A DNA stretch of 64,000 nt from Ziziphus jujuba (lineage: Eukaryota; Streptophyta; Magnoliopsida; Rosales; Rhamnaceae): contig NC_083386.1 in the NCBI RefSeq assembly GCF_031755915.1, positions 17,717,001 through 17,781,000 on the forward strand, read 5' to 3'. Below are positions 22,713 through 34,885 of the stretch, one piece after another. The translations under genes and the position numbers were made by a program. Below the pieces are notes generated by a model. It was not told the DNA's origin. It was given only the letters and a program-made list of their open reading frames with translations, and did no database searches. Position 1 is the first letter of the stretch, and every line of letters starts with the position of its first letter.

Positions 22713-25233
22713 CTTCTTCTGTGAAAACTTGTTGAGTGTTGCACAATTGGTTAAAAAGGGATATGTTTTGAACTTTGGTTATGATGGTTGTTTGATATCA
22801 GATGCTTTTAGAAATGAGGTGCTTAAAGTTGCCTTGAAAGATAAAAGCTAAAAGTTGAATTTACAAGATAGTGAACAAGCTTTGAGAAGTAAAGTTGAGT
22901 CCATTTCTCAACTTTGGCGTAAAAGCCTTGGCCACTCTAGTTATGGTCCAATGAAAAATATTAATACTTTGGTAAATGATATGCACTTGATCGATGATGA
23001 GAAAAATATTTATGAAGTTTGTCAACTTGGAAAGTCCATTAGGTTACCATTTCTTAATACCCGTGCATGGAGAGACAAGGAGAAGTTAGAACTTGTTCAT
23101 TCAGATGTGTGTGATCCTATGAGTATGTCTTCTTTGAATGGTTGTAGATACTTTAATACCTTTATTGATAACTATTCTAGGATGTGGTGGGTTTATTTTC
23201 TCACACACAAATCGCTAGTTCTTGAAAAGTTTATGGAATTTAAGAAAATGTTTGAAAATCAAGGTAGGTCCACTTTGAAGTACTTAAGGATTGATGGCTA
23301 CTCGCTTGGACATGGCTTTAAGAGGAGCCAAAATGAACCCACCTTGTATGTGAGGATTGAAGGAAGCATGATGGTGGTCTCTTTGTATGTGCATGACTTA
23401 TTGGTCATCGGTGAGGACCCTAGGGATGTGGATAAGCTAAGGCATGAACTTGAAGAGGAGTTTGAGATGTCTAGCTTGAGTCTCATGAATTACTTCCTTG
23501 GCGTGCAAGTAATGCAATATCAAAGAGAAATATTTATATTACAAGAAAAGTACATCAAGGATCTCTTCAAGAAGTTTAATCTTGAAGAATGTAATCCAAT
23601 GAGCACTCCAATGATCCAAGGAGAGAAGTACTGATGCACATCACACCTCCAACGATCCTTTTCAGCTGTCTCAAGGCCCAATTACTCAAAGTAGAGCCAA
23701 AAGATTCAAGGAGGCCTTATTTACATTCATGAAGGATCTTGATGTGTTTAAAAAGGAGGACATTACCAAACCCACTTTTGAGAATTCCAAGTTCAAGAAC
23801 AAATATTTGGCAGCCCAAGATCAAGTGTTTTTGGTTTGGAAAGTAAGCCAAAATTAAAAGGCGACGTTTGGTTCCTGGAGAACTATAAAATGGGCTTGAG
23901 GAAATTGCAAAATGGGCAATTTTGGTGCTATTTTGAGAGACCAAGTATTTTAGAACATCTAGGCCATGTAATTTGATGCTAGCTAGGCCCAACTAGGTTA
24001 AATTAAGCGTTTAATTTTGTCTTGGTAATTTTGGACGTGTAAAAACTATATAAGGTAATTCTAGCTAGTTAAAAATAAGTCAAAATAATTTTTAAAGCTT
24101 TGTCTAGGATTTATAAAGAGTAGACTCTATTTAGGGATTTTATTTTTCCATTTGTAACGAGATTGGTTTTTCTTTTTAATGAAATTTTCTCTCTTTGAAA
24201 ATTGGTGTTTCACCGTTATTCTTGGACCTCCAGGTTACCCACTTGAGAGTGTCTTTATACTTATGGTTCTTATCTTCCACAGATAAAGGGTCATTAGTCA
24301 ATACTATCGGTTCCTACCTCTAAATAGGTAGTGGGTCTTGGTTGGATATATTTTTTTTATTATAATTTTTTTTTTTTTTTTTTTTTTGTGTTTTAAGTTC
24401 CTTGCAATTGTTTTTCTTTCCATCTCCATATCCAATCATTCTTTGGTTATTCACTTGTCATTTCATTGGCTTCAAAATCATCATCTCATTACCATACACA
24501 CATCCGTGAGCATATCAAGTCCCAAAAGGAGGATGGCACACCAAAGGTAAATCCTACTCTTTATCGATCCTTGATTAGTAGTTTGCTTTATGTGTGCTCA
24601 TCTAGGCCAAATACTATGTTTGCCATATATATGATTTCAAGATACATGGAAGAACCCACCCAAATTCATCTTAGATGTGCTAAAAGAGTTCTTAGGTATC
24701 TTACGGGCATTAGTGATTATGGAGTTTGGTATGAACCAACGGATGAGTTGAAGCTTTTTGGCTATTCGGATAGTGATTGGGTGGGCTGCATTGATGATAT
24801 GAGGAGTACTTCAGACTACTTGTTTTCACTTGGGAGTGGTCCTTTCTCATGGAATGTAAAGAACCAAAGCACAACGGCTGAAAGTACCACAGAAGTATAA
24901 TACATTGCTTGTTCAACTTATGCAAACTAATGTATATGGTTAAGGAAGTTGATAGGAGATCTTGTTCATACTCAAAAAGGTCCAGCCATCATCAAATGTG
25001 ACAACACTTTAGCAACTTGCATAGCCAAGAATCCGGTACAATATGGAAGAATAAAACATATTCCGGTGAAATATCATTCCTTAAGGGAGTTTGAAGATCT
25101 TGGAGAAGTTTCTTTGGAGTATGTGAATTCAGAGGAGAACCTTGTGGATGAGTTCACAAAGCCATTTGAAAAGACCAGATTTGAAGCATTGAGGACTCTC
25201 CTTAATGTCTCTAGCAAGATTACCAAGGAGGAG
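22713..25233 (+). pseudogene. Ty1/copia pol relic with internal deletion and LTR insertion
   Basis: The frame opens inside pol (ENLLSVAQLVKKGY). The pre-integrase zinc region has LWRKSLGH instead of the usual LWHKRLGH and a changed C-x2-C (CQLGK). The integrase core start follows (HSDVCDPM, FIDNYSRMWWVYF, to about 23295). There it is fused in frame to the end of RT (YSLGHGFKRSQNEPTLYV), where the YVDDLL box is YVHDLL. A G-family solo LTR cuts it at 23632-24516. It resumes with QKEDGTPKVNPTLYRSL and RNase H (GYSDSDWVGCIDD, SAEST-like TAESTTEV), a stop at 24898, and ends LLNVSSKITKEEC. Non-functional. Confidence 0.85.
23632..24516 (+). mobile_element. G-family solo LTR with pol tail inside copia pol
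   Basis: An 885-bp LTR from TGATGCACATCACACC to GAGCATATCA. Flanks are agtac (23627-23631) and agtcc (24517-24521), one mismatch. Ignoring it restores the copia reading GEKSQKEDG. Its opening frame encodes SNDPFQLSQGPITQSRAKRF and about 40 more residues, the counterpart of the D and E tails in a third, diverged LTR family. It contains a poly-T tract near 24365-24387. Confidence 0.87.
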
Positions 25234-25690
25234 TGTTGAAAAAGTGGTAATCTTGCCACCTTGTCTAAGGCAAAGTCCACCAAGGTTTGCACCATCTTTC
25301 TTTCTTCATAAGAAATATTTTGTTGAATGTCTTAAAGCAATATTTATGTTTATGTTTTATGTTCCTTTTAATGTCTTTTGAATGCCTAATTTTTTTTATA
25401 TTTAGCTTAGGAATTCTGTCTTTGTTGGGTATTATTTTTTTTGTAAATTGCCCATGTGCTGGAAATCATGTTTACAGCAACATGGGTCCACTGTGGGGGT
25501 CTGACATATTTTGGGTTGTTTGAACCAGGTTATGTTTTTTTGATATGTTGTAATAGACATGTAAAAGAATATATAGCAAAAAGAATGACTCGAAAAGGAC
25601 TTGAGAAGCCCAATATATTCATGTTGCAAGTTGACACTGTTGGAGTTTGGTGTGGTTTTGGGTTCACTTGGCCAAGAATGTTGTACACAA
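25234..25690 (+). mobile_element. Copia 3' LTR, truncated
   Basis: Starts TGTTGAAAAAGTGG directly after the purine-rich AAGGAGGAG that follows the copia stop codon, a good polypurine tract and LTR boundary. It matches the inverted copy to its right. It runs to about 25690, where it meets the inverted copy. Confidence 0.75.
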
Positions 25691-26675
25691 GGTGTTAGTC
25701 TTGTGTACAACCTTTAATCTAGTTTTTGGTTTAATGTTTAGGTGATTTTTGTGTTCGTTTCTGGTCTGGTAATATTTAAATTGTTAGGGTTTTTGTTTTG
25801 AAGGAAGACGAAGAAAAAGAGAAGATGTTGGAGTGGGCCATACAAAACTAGATAGCACACTAATACATTTTTCTTTTCATTCATTTGTTGCATATATAGA
25901 TACAAAACTTGTCTCACACTTGTGAGGTGTGTGTGGGACCAAATGGAAGCCATTAAATTCAAAATTTACACATTTCCCACTCAAAGTTATGATACATAAC
26001 CATTCAACCACCAGCTCACATGTGAGCACATAATTATGACAAGGGTTGGTGAGATTTTGAATTTTAAAAAACTGTCTCCACTTAATCCTGTACTGCTACT
26101 TTGATAAGATGGAAAGCTAGAATATTTTCATCCAAATTGCCTGAATTTTGGCATGTTGCATGTTCAAATATTAAGGATGAAATTTGGAGAAGACCAAGTC
26201 CAAAAGAATTGGATAAACCCTCCAATTCATCTTAAACTCGTGGGCCATAACTGCTAGAAATCTCAACAGTTATGTCAAATTGCAACCTGCATATCTTGTG
26301 CTTCTCAAGGCCATTTTGAGTCATTATTTTTTTTATATTTTCTTTTACATGTCTATTACAACATATCCAAAAATCATAACCTTGTTCCAAAAGCTCAGCG
26401 AATGCCAGCCCCAACAATGGACCTATGTTGCTAGAAAAACTATTTCCAGCACGCAGCCATTTTACAAAATAAAATCAATACCCAACAAAGAGACAATTCC
26501 TAATCTAAATACAATAAATCTTAAGCATTCAAAAGAAATTAAAAGGAACATAAAACATAGACATAAATATTGCATTAGGTCATTCAACAAAATATCTCTT
26601 TCAGAAGAAAGAAAGATGGTCCAAACCTTGGTGGATTTTGGTTTGCACAAGGTGGCAAGATAACCTTTTCAATAC
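25691..26675 (-). mobile_element. Inverted copia LTR plus end of copia coding
   Basis: Reverse complement of the preceding LTR (start at 26675, TATTGAAAAGG). About 40-50 bp of copia internal 3' sequence is visible beyond it (26676-26720, matching the KITKEEC coding end). The left boundary near 25691 is approximate. Frames within are LTR shadows. Confidence 0.7.
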
Positions 26676-26923
26676 TCCTTGGTAATCTTATAAGAGATAT
26701 TAAGAAGAGTTTCTTTGTTATTTTATTCATCATCTCATAAAAGTGCTACATTTCTTGTTTCACCCTTGTTCAAATAAGTATATTGTGCTTGATAGTGGTA
26801 CTTGTTGAGTCCAACAGAACTTGGTGAATCACCTAGTGCATATTTTCTTTCTTTATTGTGTGTGTGAAACATGAGAGTGAGAGAAAACACGTGAGGGAGT
26901 GTAGTGAGGACATTTCTTTCACC

Positions 26924-29900
26924 ATGTCATCCGATGAGCTTAGAGCAAAATATGAAGAAATCAATGCCAACAACAATATCGAAAAGAAGTTTGAAGAATT
27001 AATGAGGCGTATGACTTTGATGGAAGAACAAATAATTACTCAAAGGAATTTCCCTAGACCACGAGAGGGAACACCACAGGTTACTAATGAAGGAAGGAGA
27101 AACAATAGAAGAGCTCCAATGCCTAGAGAAAGAAGATATTGAAGAAATTAGTGAGGATGAATATGAGGAAGAGTTTGAGTTTGAGGATCCTAGAATGGGT
27201 ACAAGGAGAGGAGTAAGGAGAGGGAATTTACCAAGGAGGAATCATAGAGGCCGAGATGAAGAGGATGATAATTTGAACAGTATCAAAATGAGCATACCAT
27301 CATTCCAAGGAAGGTAGATCTAATCTTTGATTGCCACAACTACTCCGAGGAGAAGAAGGTAAAGCTTGCTGTGATTGAGTTTAGTGACTATGCAATCATA
27401 TGGTGGGATCAACTTGTCATGAATCGAAGAAGGAATGGTGAGAGGCCCATAAGAACATGGGGAGAACTCAAAGTTGTTATGAGGAAAAGATTCATTCCAA
27501 AATATTATTATCGAGAGTTATACTGAAAACTTCAAGGTTTAACTCAAGGTAATATGAGTGTGGAAGAATACTCAAAGGAAATGGAGGTTGCTATGATTAG
27601 AGCTAATGTTGTGGAGGACCGAGAAGCTAAAATTTCTAGGTTTATTGAAGGGCTTAATAAGGATATAACAAATGTGGTGGAGCTGCAACCATATGTGGAA
27701 TTGGAGGATGTGATTCACTTGGCAACTAAGGTGGAAAAACAACTCAAGAAAAGGAATTCTTCTTTCAAAAACAAATCCATTAGCACCTTTGGAAAGGGAG
27801 GAAATACTTGGAAAGGTGGAAATTCAAATTAGAAGAAGAATGACAAACCATATAGCAGTAAATTCAACAACTCAATAGGAGAAGTTTCTAAGGAAAGGGA
27901 CAAAGGGAAAGCTAAAGAAGAAGAACCAAAAAGGCATAGGGACATCCAATGTTTCAAATGCTTAGAAAAAGGACATATTGCCCCTCAATGTCCTAATCGC
28001 AGAACTATGGTGATGAGGAATGGAGGAATCGAGTCCGAAAGCAAAAATGAAGAAGGTGAATATGAAGAATCAGAGTTGGAAGAAAGTGAATGTGAATATG
28101 CAGAAGAAGAAAAATCTTTGGTGGTGAGGAGAGCTCTAAATGCACAAGCCAAGGAAGAAGAAAAGGACCAAAGGGAGAACATTTTCCATACAAGATGTCA
28201 AGTCTAAGGAAGGGTTTGCAATCTGATAATCGATGGAGGGAGCTGTACAAATGTGGCAAGTGAAGAATTGATGAAGAAGTTAAAGCTAAGGACAACCAAG
28301 CATCCTCGCCCATACAAGCTACAATCGTTGAATGATTGTGGGGAAATCAAAGTTACTAAGCAAGTTAAAGTCTTGTTCACAGTTAGATCTTAACATATTG
28401 ATGATTTTAAGCCATATTTATAGCTTAATATTTGTTAGTTTGTGTTAATTTGGTATGGAAAGATACTCAATTATTTATTTTTCTTAATCTAGGTGAAAGA
28501 GGAAGAATTTTAAGAAAACAACCATAAAAATTGATTCCTTGGGTCGAATTATGGTGCGAAGTAAGATTGAGCTTGAATGGATCAAGCATTGAAAAGATTC
28601 TTTAAAGATTCCATAAACATTCTATCGGGAATTTCATGATGGAAGTGGATGTCATATGAATCCTCACGATCTGACAAGTTCAATTATCACATTAGTTTTG
28701 GATTTCGAGGTGTGAGTAAAAAGATATCATCATTTAAAGTTTGAAATTTATAAAAAGGAATATTTCTAGCTAAATATCCACCATAGATTACGAGAGGGAA
28801 TCAAGGCAATCCAAGGGCCAAGATTAGAACAAGTGGAGATAATTGGTTAATTTATCATTTATGAGGCACATGTCATGTTACATGCTTCACTAAGGGTAAA
28901 TAACACCAATTAACTATTTTCTTTTTCAGAAAGAATTAGAGAAAAGGAAAGTATTGGAGAGCAAGTAATATCAAGTTTCCTTTTTAAATATGAAATTCGT
29001 CCAGCCCTCTTGATGGCCTAAAAATTGTATCTTCCAAGACTTCCACATTGAAAATAAAGAGAGAAAAAGGTTCCAGAGGTCCTATACATAAAGCCCCCAC
29101 CACATTGAAGGGAGATATATAAGTTTAGAGAGTTATTTAAGAGCTTTTACAAGGCTTAAATAGAAATAAACCAAATTTTGGAAGTTTCTAAGGTTCTCTT
29201 AAGGGTTTTAGGGTCTTAAAGTTTTAGAGTTTTAGAAGATCAATTAGGCTTGCTTGGAGAAGAAGGCTACAACTTAGAGAGCTTTTGGAGGAGGATTTCT
29301 TTAATTGTGAACATTATTGTTTTTTTTCTTTATAATTATGGATGTTGAAATTATTTTTGCCATGAACTAATTTCATACCTAGGGCTATGATATAGCCCTA
29401 ACTATGAAGGTCTAATTATTTTAATATATATTGAGTTTTATTTATTTAGTAATATGTTTTGTTAATAAATCATTGGTATGCTTAATGCCTTCATACGCTG
29501 GAGGGAATGAATGATTTTAATAATATTTGAGCTTGGAAAATGATAATATTATGGATCTCCAATGATTTACATGAATGCATAATTGATTGGAAAATAGTTA
29601 TGTCTCATGCCATATTATTTGCTTAATCTAGGCTTAATGAATTTGCATGATTTAATTTATAAGCCGGAAGAAATAAATTAGGTTATGTGGATATTATCAA
29701 TTGTGAGTGAAAACTACTTTTGATTAATTTTATGATTAAGTGTGGTTAACAAAATTACTAATTAATTAAATTCACATATTTAAGCAATTAAATAGGAATA
29801 GTTAGTGGTGAAATTAAATGCCCTAGTATTCATAATTATTCAATTCTCTCTCTTACTTGAAATTGATCTAATTTTAATTGATTGCTTTTGTTTAATTTAG

Positions 29901-32784
29901 TTTGTTTAGTTTTCAATTACCATCTTAATTGTTAGTTCAAATATTACCAAAACCTAATTATCTTTTGTACTTAATTCTTAATCCCTTGGGTACAACAATC
30001 CTATTTTTCCACTTTATTACCTGAAAACGATTCGTGCACTTGTGAGTTGATTTTACACATCATTCGCCATTGGAAGATATCAAGATGAAGTGGAGTGCGA
30101 TGTGGTTCCAATGCAAGCTGGTCACATTCTTTTAGGAAGGCCTTGGCAGTACGATAGGAAGGTTATCCATGATGGATTCACCAACAAATACACCTCAACA
30201 AGAATGGAAGAAAAACAGCTCTTGCTCCCATGACTCCACATCAAATCTTGGAAGTACAAATGAAAGATACAAGAGAGAAAAGTGAAAAAAAAAATGAAGA
30301 AAAAGAAAAGGGTGAGAAAAAGAGTGAAACGAGTAAAGATGCAAAAGAAAAGAAAGTGAGAGAAGAAAAAGGGAAAGAAACAGAGAGAAAAGGGAATGAC
30401 TACCAAGAAAAAGAGAGTGGTGGAAAAGAGAGAAAACAAAAGGGTTTTTATGCAAAAATGAGTGACTTAAAGAGTGCATTTATAACTCAAAAACCCATTT
30501 TTCTTATGTTGTACGAGGATGAGAACCTTGATACTAATAATACCTTGCCTAGTACAATGGTATCTCTTTTGCAGGAATATGAAGATATATTTTCCAAGGA
30601 GGTTCCAAGTGGATTACCACCACTAAGAGTGATTAAGCACCAAATAGATTTCATTCCGGGAGTTACAATACCAAATTGTCCAGGTTATAGAACCAATCCA
30701 GAAGAAGCAAAGAAGCTGCAAAAACAAGTTGAAGAACTTTTGGCAAAAGGGTATATTCGAGATAGTACGAGCCCATGTGCTGTACCGGTGCTTTTAATGC
30801 CCAAGAAAGATGGAACTTGGAGAATGTGCGTGGATTGCAGAGCCATCAACAAAATTACGGTAAAGTATCGTTATCCTATCCCTAGATTAGATGACATGCA
30901 TGATGAGCTGCATGATTCCCAAATTTTCTCCAAAATAGACCTTAGGAGTGGTTACCACCAAATTAGGATGAGGGAGGGGGATGAGTAGAAAACAGCTTTC
31001 AAAACCAAGTAAGGTTTATATGAGAGGTTGGTCATGCCATTTGGTTTAACAAATGCACCTAGTACATTCATGAGGTTAATGAATCATGTCCTACGTGCAT
31101 GTATAGGAAAGTTTGTAGTTGTGTATTTTGATGACATTCTCATATATAGTAAGAGTTTGGAAGAGCATATAGAGCATATTGGGAATGTGCTAGATGTTCT
31201 TAGAAGTGAAAGATTGTATGCCAATTTAAAGAAATGTTGTTTTTGCATGAATGAAGTTGTTTTCCTAGGTTTTGTTGTTAGTTCTAATGGTGGAAAAGTT
31301 GATGAGTCAAAGGTCCAATCCATTAAAGAGTGGCCAACACCTAAAAGTGCAAGTGAGGCTAGGAGCTTTCATGGGTTAGCTAGCCTTTATAGGAGGTTTG
31401 TTAAGGACTTTAGCACCATTGCTGTACGTTTGAATGAGCTTGTTAAAAAAAATGTAATTTTCAAATGGGGAGAAGAACAAGAGAAATCTTTTAATATTCT
31501 TAAAAATAAGCTAACAAATGCATCTGTTCTTACTTTACCTAATTTTGCTAAAACTTTCAAAATCACATGTGATGCTTCTGGTCTTGGCATAGGAGGTGTT
31601 TTGATGCAGGAAGGGAGGCCCATAGCTTACTTTAGTGAAAAACTTGGAGGAACTGCTTTGAATTACCCGGTGTACGATAAGGAATTATATGCTTTGTAAA
31701 AAACTTTGGAGACTTGGTAGCATTATCTTTGGCCCAAGGAGTTCGTCATTCATACGGATCATGATTCCTTAAGGCATATCAAAGGGCAAAACAAGTTGCA
31801 AAGAAGACATGCCAAGTGGGTGGAGTTCATAGAATCACTCCCGCACATCATCAAGTACAAGCAAGGAAAGGAGAACATAGTGGCAGATGCATTGTCAAGG
31901 AGGTACACTCTAATCTCAACCTTGAATGCTAAGATGTTAGGATTTGAACAAATTAAAGAACTGTATGCAAAAGACCTTGATTTTTGGAAATGTGTTTGCT
32001 GCATGTGAAAAGATTGCTTTTGATAAGCTTTATAGAAATGATGGATATTTGTTTAGGGAAAACAAACTTTGTGTACCACAATGTTCACTTAGGGAATTAC
32101 TAATTAGAAAGTCACATGAGGGTGGCCTTATGGGGCATTTTGATGTTGATAAAACGTTAGATATCTTCGATGAGCACTTCTTTTGGCCACACATAAGAAA
32201 GGATGTGGAGAGGGTTTGCCAACAATGCATTACTTGCAAAAAGGCCAAATCCAAAGTACAACCACATGGTTTGTACACTCCATTACCTATTCCAAATGCC
32301 CCTTGGATAGACATTTTAATGGATTTTGTTTTAGGTTTGCCACGGTCTAGCAAAGGAAAGGATTTTATCTTTGTGGTAGTAGATAGATTTTCAAAAGTGG
32401 CTCATTTCATTCCATGTAACAAAACAAATGATGCTACACATGTTGCTGATTTGTTCTTTAGGGAGATAGTTAGACTATATGGCATTCCCAAAACCATTGT
32501 TTCATATAGGGATGTTAAGTTTTTAAGTCATTTTTGGAAAACACTTTGGGGAAAGTTAAGAACAAAGCTGTTTTTTCAACCACTTGTCATCCACAAACGG
32601 ATGGACAAACTGAAGTGGTTAATAGAACTTTAGGAACATTGTTGAGAGCTTTGATTGAAAGGAATTTGAAAAATTGGGAGGATTGTTTGCCACACATAAA
32701 ATTTGCCTACAGCAGGACATTGCATTCATCCACCAATTGTTCACCATTTGAAATTATTTATGGTTTTAATCCACCAATTGTTCA
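26924..32784 (+). pseudogene. Ty3/gypsy gag-pol relic, split by a solo LTR
   Basis: Gag starts at ATG 26924 (MSSDELRAKYEEINANNN). It has acidic and Arg-rich parts, a capsid-like domain ([22 protein letters not shown]), and an intact zinc knuckle C-x2-C-x4-H-x4-C near 27950-27995. Protease: IIDGGSCTN (DSG changed to DGG), cut at 28380, resuming at 30063 to GHILLGRPWQYDR. A Lys/Glu-rich linker follows. RT (30620-31300) has KKDGTWRMCVDCRAIN, SGYHQI, and YFDDILIYS with the catalytic pair kept. RNase [31 protein letters not shown]. Integrase: zinc region near 32110-32250, then [15 protein letters not shown] for SDRD, and [12 protein letters not shown]. Stops (30987, 31012, 31697, 31719) and frameshifts (27140, 27310, 32005, 32560) are present. 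It is cut off at [10 protein letters not shown]. Confidence 0.9.
28381..30062 (+). mobile_element. Family-B solo LTR inside a protease gene (copy B)
   Basis: A 1682-bp LTR from AGTTAGATCTTAACAT (copy C has TGTTAG, so the first base is mutated) to TTGATTTTACACATCA. It is flanked by ttcac (28376-28380) and ttcgc (30063-30067). Removing it and one repeat restores the protease reading QVKVLFAIGRYQDEV. No coding sequence was found in it, unlike the D, E and G LTRs. Confidence 0.88.
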
Positions 32785-33367
32785 CCATTCATCCACATGT
32801 GAGCACATAATTATGACAAGGGTTGGTGAGATTTTGAATTTAAAAAAACTGTCTCCACTTAATCTTGTACTACTACTTTGATCAGATGGAAGGCTACAAT
32901 ATCTTCATCCAAATTGTTTGAATTTTGGCATGTGGCATGTTAAAATATTAAGGATGAAATCTGGAGAAGACCAAGTCCAAAAGAATTGGATAAGGCCTCC
33001 AATTCATTTTAAACCCGTGGGCCATAATTGCTGGAAATCTCAGCAGTTATGCCAAATTGCAACCTGCATATCTTGAGCTTCTCAAGGCCTTTTCAAGTTA
33101 TTATTTTTTTTATACTTTCTTTTACATGTCTACTACAACATATCCAAAAATCATAACCTTGTTTAAAAGCTCGGAGAATGCCAGCCCCAACAATGGACCT
33201 ATGTTGTTAGAAAAGCTATTTCCAGCACACAACCATTTTACAAAATAAAATCAATACCCAATAAAGATACAATTCCTAATCTAAATACAATAAAACTTAA
33301 GCATTCAAAAGAAATTAAAAGGAACATAAAACATAGACATAAATATTGCATTGGGGTCATTCAACAA
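32785..33367 (-). mobile_element. Copia LTR fragment, inverted (third copy)
   Basis: Matches 25995-26590, for example GTGAGCACATAATTATGACAA and the block with CCCAACAATGGACCTATGTTG. It lacks the LTR start and end. It joins gypsy integrase on the left and gypsy protease on the right. Confidence 0.8.
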
Positions 33368-34885
33368 AATATTTTACCTTGGCTTGTTTATTCACTTTTA
33401 TTTTACCACTATCATTAAGCCATTGTAGCCTATAAGGTTCTGGATGTTTAATAGTGGTTAAGCCTAATTTATCAACTACAAGATTACTAATTACATTTGT
33501 ACAACTTCCACTATCAATAATTATACTACAACTCTTACCTTGAATTTCACATTGGGTGTGGAAGATGTTCTCTCTTTGAATTTCATCCTCATCTTTATAT
33601 GCAGCCAGCACTCTCCTAGAAACCAAGCTTAATTCAGTATGTGAAGCATTCAAAGTTTCGGCCTCACCTTCAAGCTCTTCCTCCTCCTTTTGCTCGATTT
33701 CACACTCACTTTCTTCACTTTCTGACTCGAGCTCACCATTGCCTTTTAACACCATGAACTTTTTATTCGGGCATTGGCTAGCGATGTGTCCTCGTCCCTG
33801 GCACTTAAAACAAATAATTTCTCTTGATCTTGAAGGTTTAGGATCAGATTTTACCTCTTTTTTATGTGCTTGGACAAATTCGGCTTTAGGCTCCCTTTTT
33901 GGCTGATTGGTACTTTCTTCTCCAACCTTTGACTTTGGCTTGCTTTCATAGGGTGGGTTATTTATCCAGCCACTTGGAATTGATCTCCTGCTGCTAGAAA
34001 CTCCTCCAAACCATGAGCCTACACCCCTCCTCTTGAATTGATGCTCCAATTTTTTAATAGCCACATGCAACATCTCCTCTAATTCCACATATTGTTGCAA
34101 TTCTAGTTGGTTGGCTATCTCACGGTTCAAACCACCAAGGAATCTTTCCATGGTTGCTTCTCTACCCTCATTCATGTTTCATCTCATCATAAACATCTCC
34201 ATCTCCTTGTAATAATCCTCCACGGACCTAGTTCCTTGAGATAGGGATTGAAGCCTTTGATGCAGCAACCTATGATAATGTGATAGTACGAATCACCAGC
34301 TCTCCTTCGGGTGTTTTGCTCATTGGTCCACCATTGGACTGCATGATGACCAAATTCAATTGCTGCCAATTTCACCTTCTCAGCCTCTGAATAGTTATGG
34401 CAATTGAAAATCATCTCCATATGCTCCTCCCATTCCAAGTAAGCCTCCGGGTCACTTTTCCCCATGAAAGGTGGTATGTTTACCTTGATGTTGCCAAGAT
34501 CATCATCTAGCTCCTCTCTCCTATGCCTCCCATGGCCTAGCCTCTCTTGGATAGCAAGTGTTTCATCCATTCTTTCCTCGAAATCATCTCCAAAATTTTC
34601 CTCTTCAAACTCCTCTCTAGGTCATCCACGGCTTCCTCGACCTCGACCTCGTCCTCCATGGAACTCTTACCTCAAATTTGGTCCACCATGAGATGTTTCT
34701 ATTCTGTCCATCCTTTGATTTATGTGGTCAAATTGAGCATTCATCCGATATAGTTGCTCCAAGACAGCCCTCATGTCCGTTTGCTCACCACTCCCGGAAG
34801 CTCGGGAACCGCCATGGAATCGTACGAACTCTTCTTCGTTAATCCTTAAAGGTGGATCTCCTCTTCTCACCCTTGAATCTGCCAT
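33368..34885 (-). pseudogene. Gypsy element M2: gag-protease, truncated
   Basis: Gag start at ATG 34885 (MADSRVRRGDPPLRINEEEF). A first part runs to 34667, and a frame change leads into the 34570-34187 part (DDDLGNIKVNIPPFMGKSD, HNYSEAEKVKLAAIEF). A short deletion and frame break lie near 34300-34180. The last frame (34175-33357) is long and clean: QQYVELEEMLHVAIKK, zinc knuckle CFKCQGRGHIASQC intact, a Glu-rich stretch, and protease IIDSGSCTNVISNLVVDKL. It ends abruptly at 33368, where a copia LTR fragment follows, so pol is lost. Confidence 0.85.

Noticed and set aside
14767..22717. Element M1 as one clean insertion with a TSD
   Set aside because: Flanks gttca and cttct do not match, and the outer sequences are gypsy on one side and copia on the other.
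28005..28313. Minus-strand Ser/His-rich ORF
   Set aside because: Shadow of the Glu-rich gag region on the plus strand.
30122..30479. Minus-strand Phe/Leu/Ser-rich ORFs
   Set aside because: Complement of the Lys/Glu-rich linker of the plus-strand gypsy pol.
26924..33367. A genuine hybrid gypsy element with copia LTRs
   Set aside because: The right LTR fragment lacks both ends and the integrase is cut mid-domain; rearrangement is simpler. Kept as a low-interest finding.
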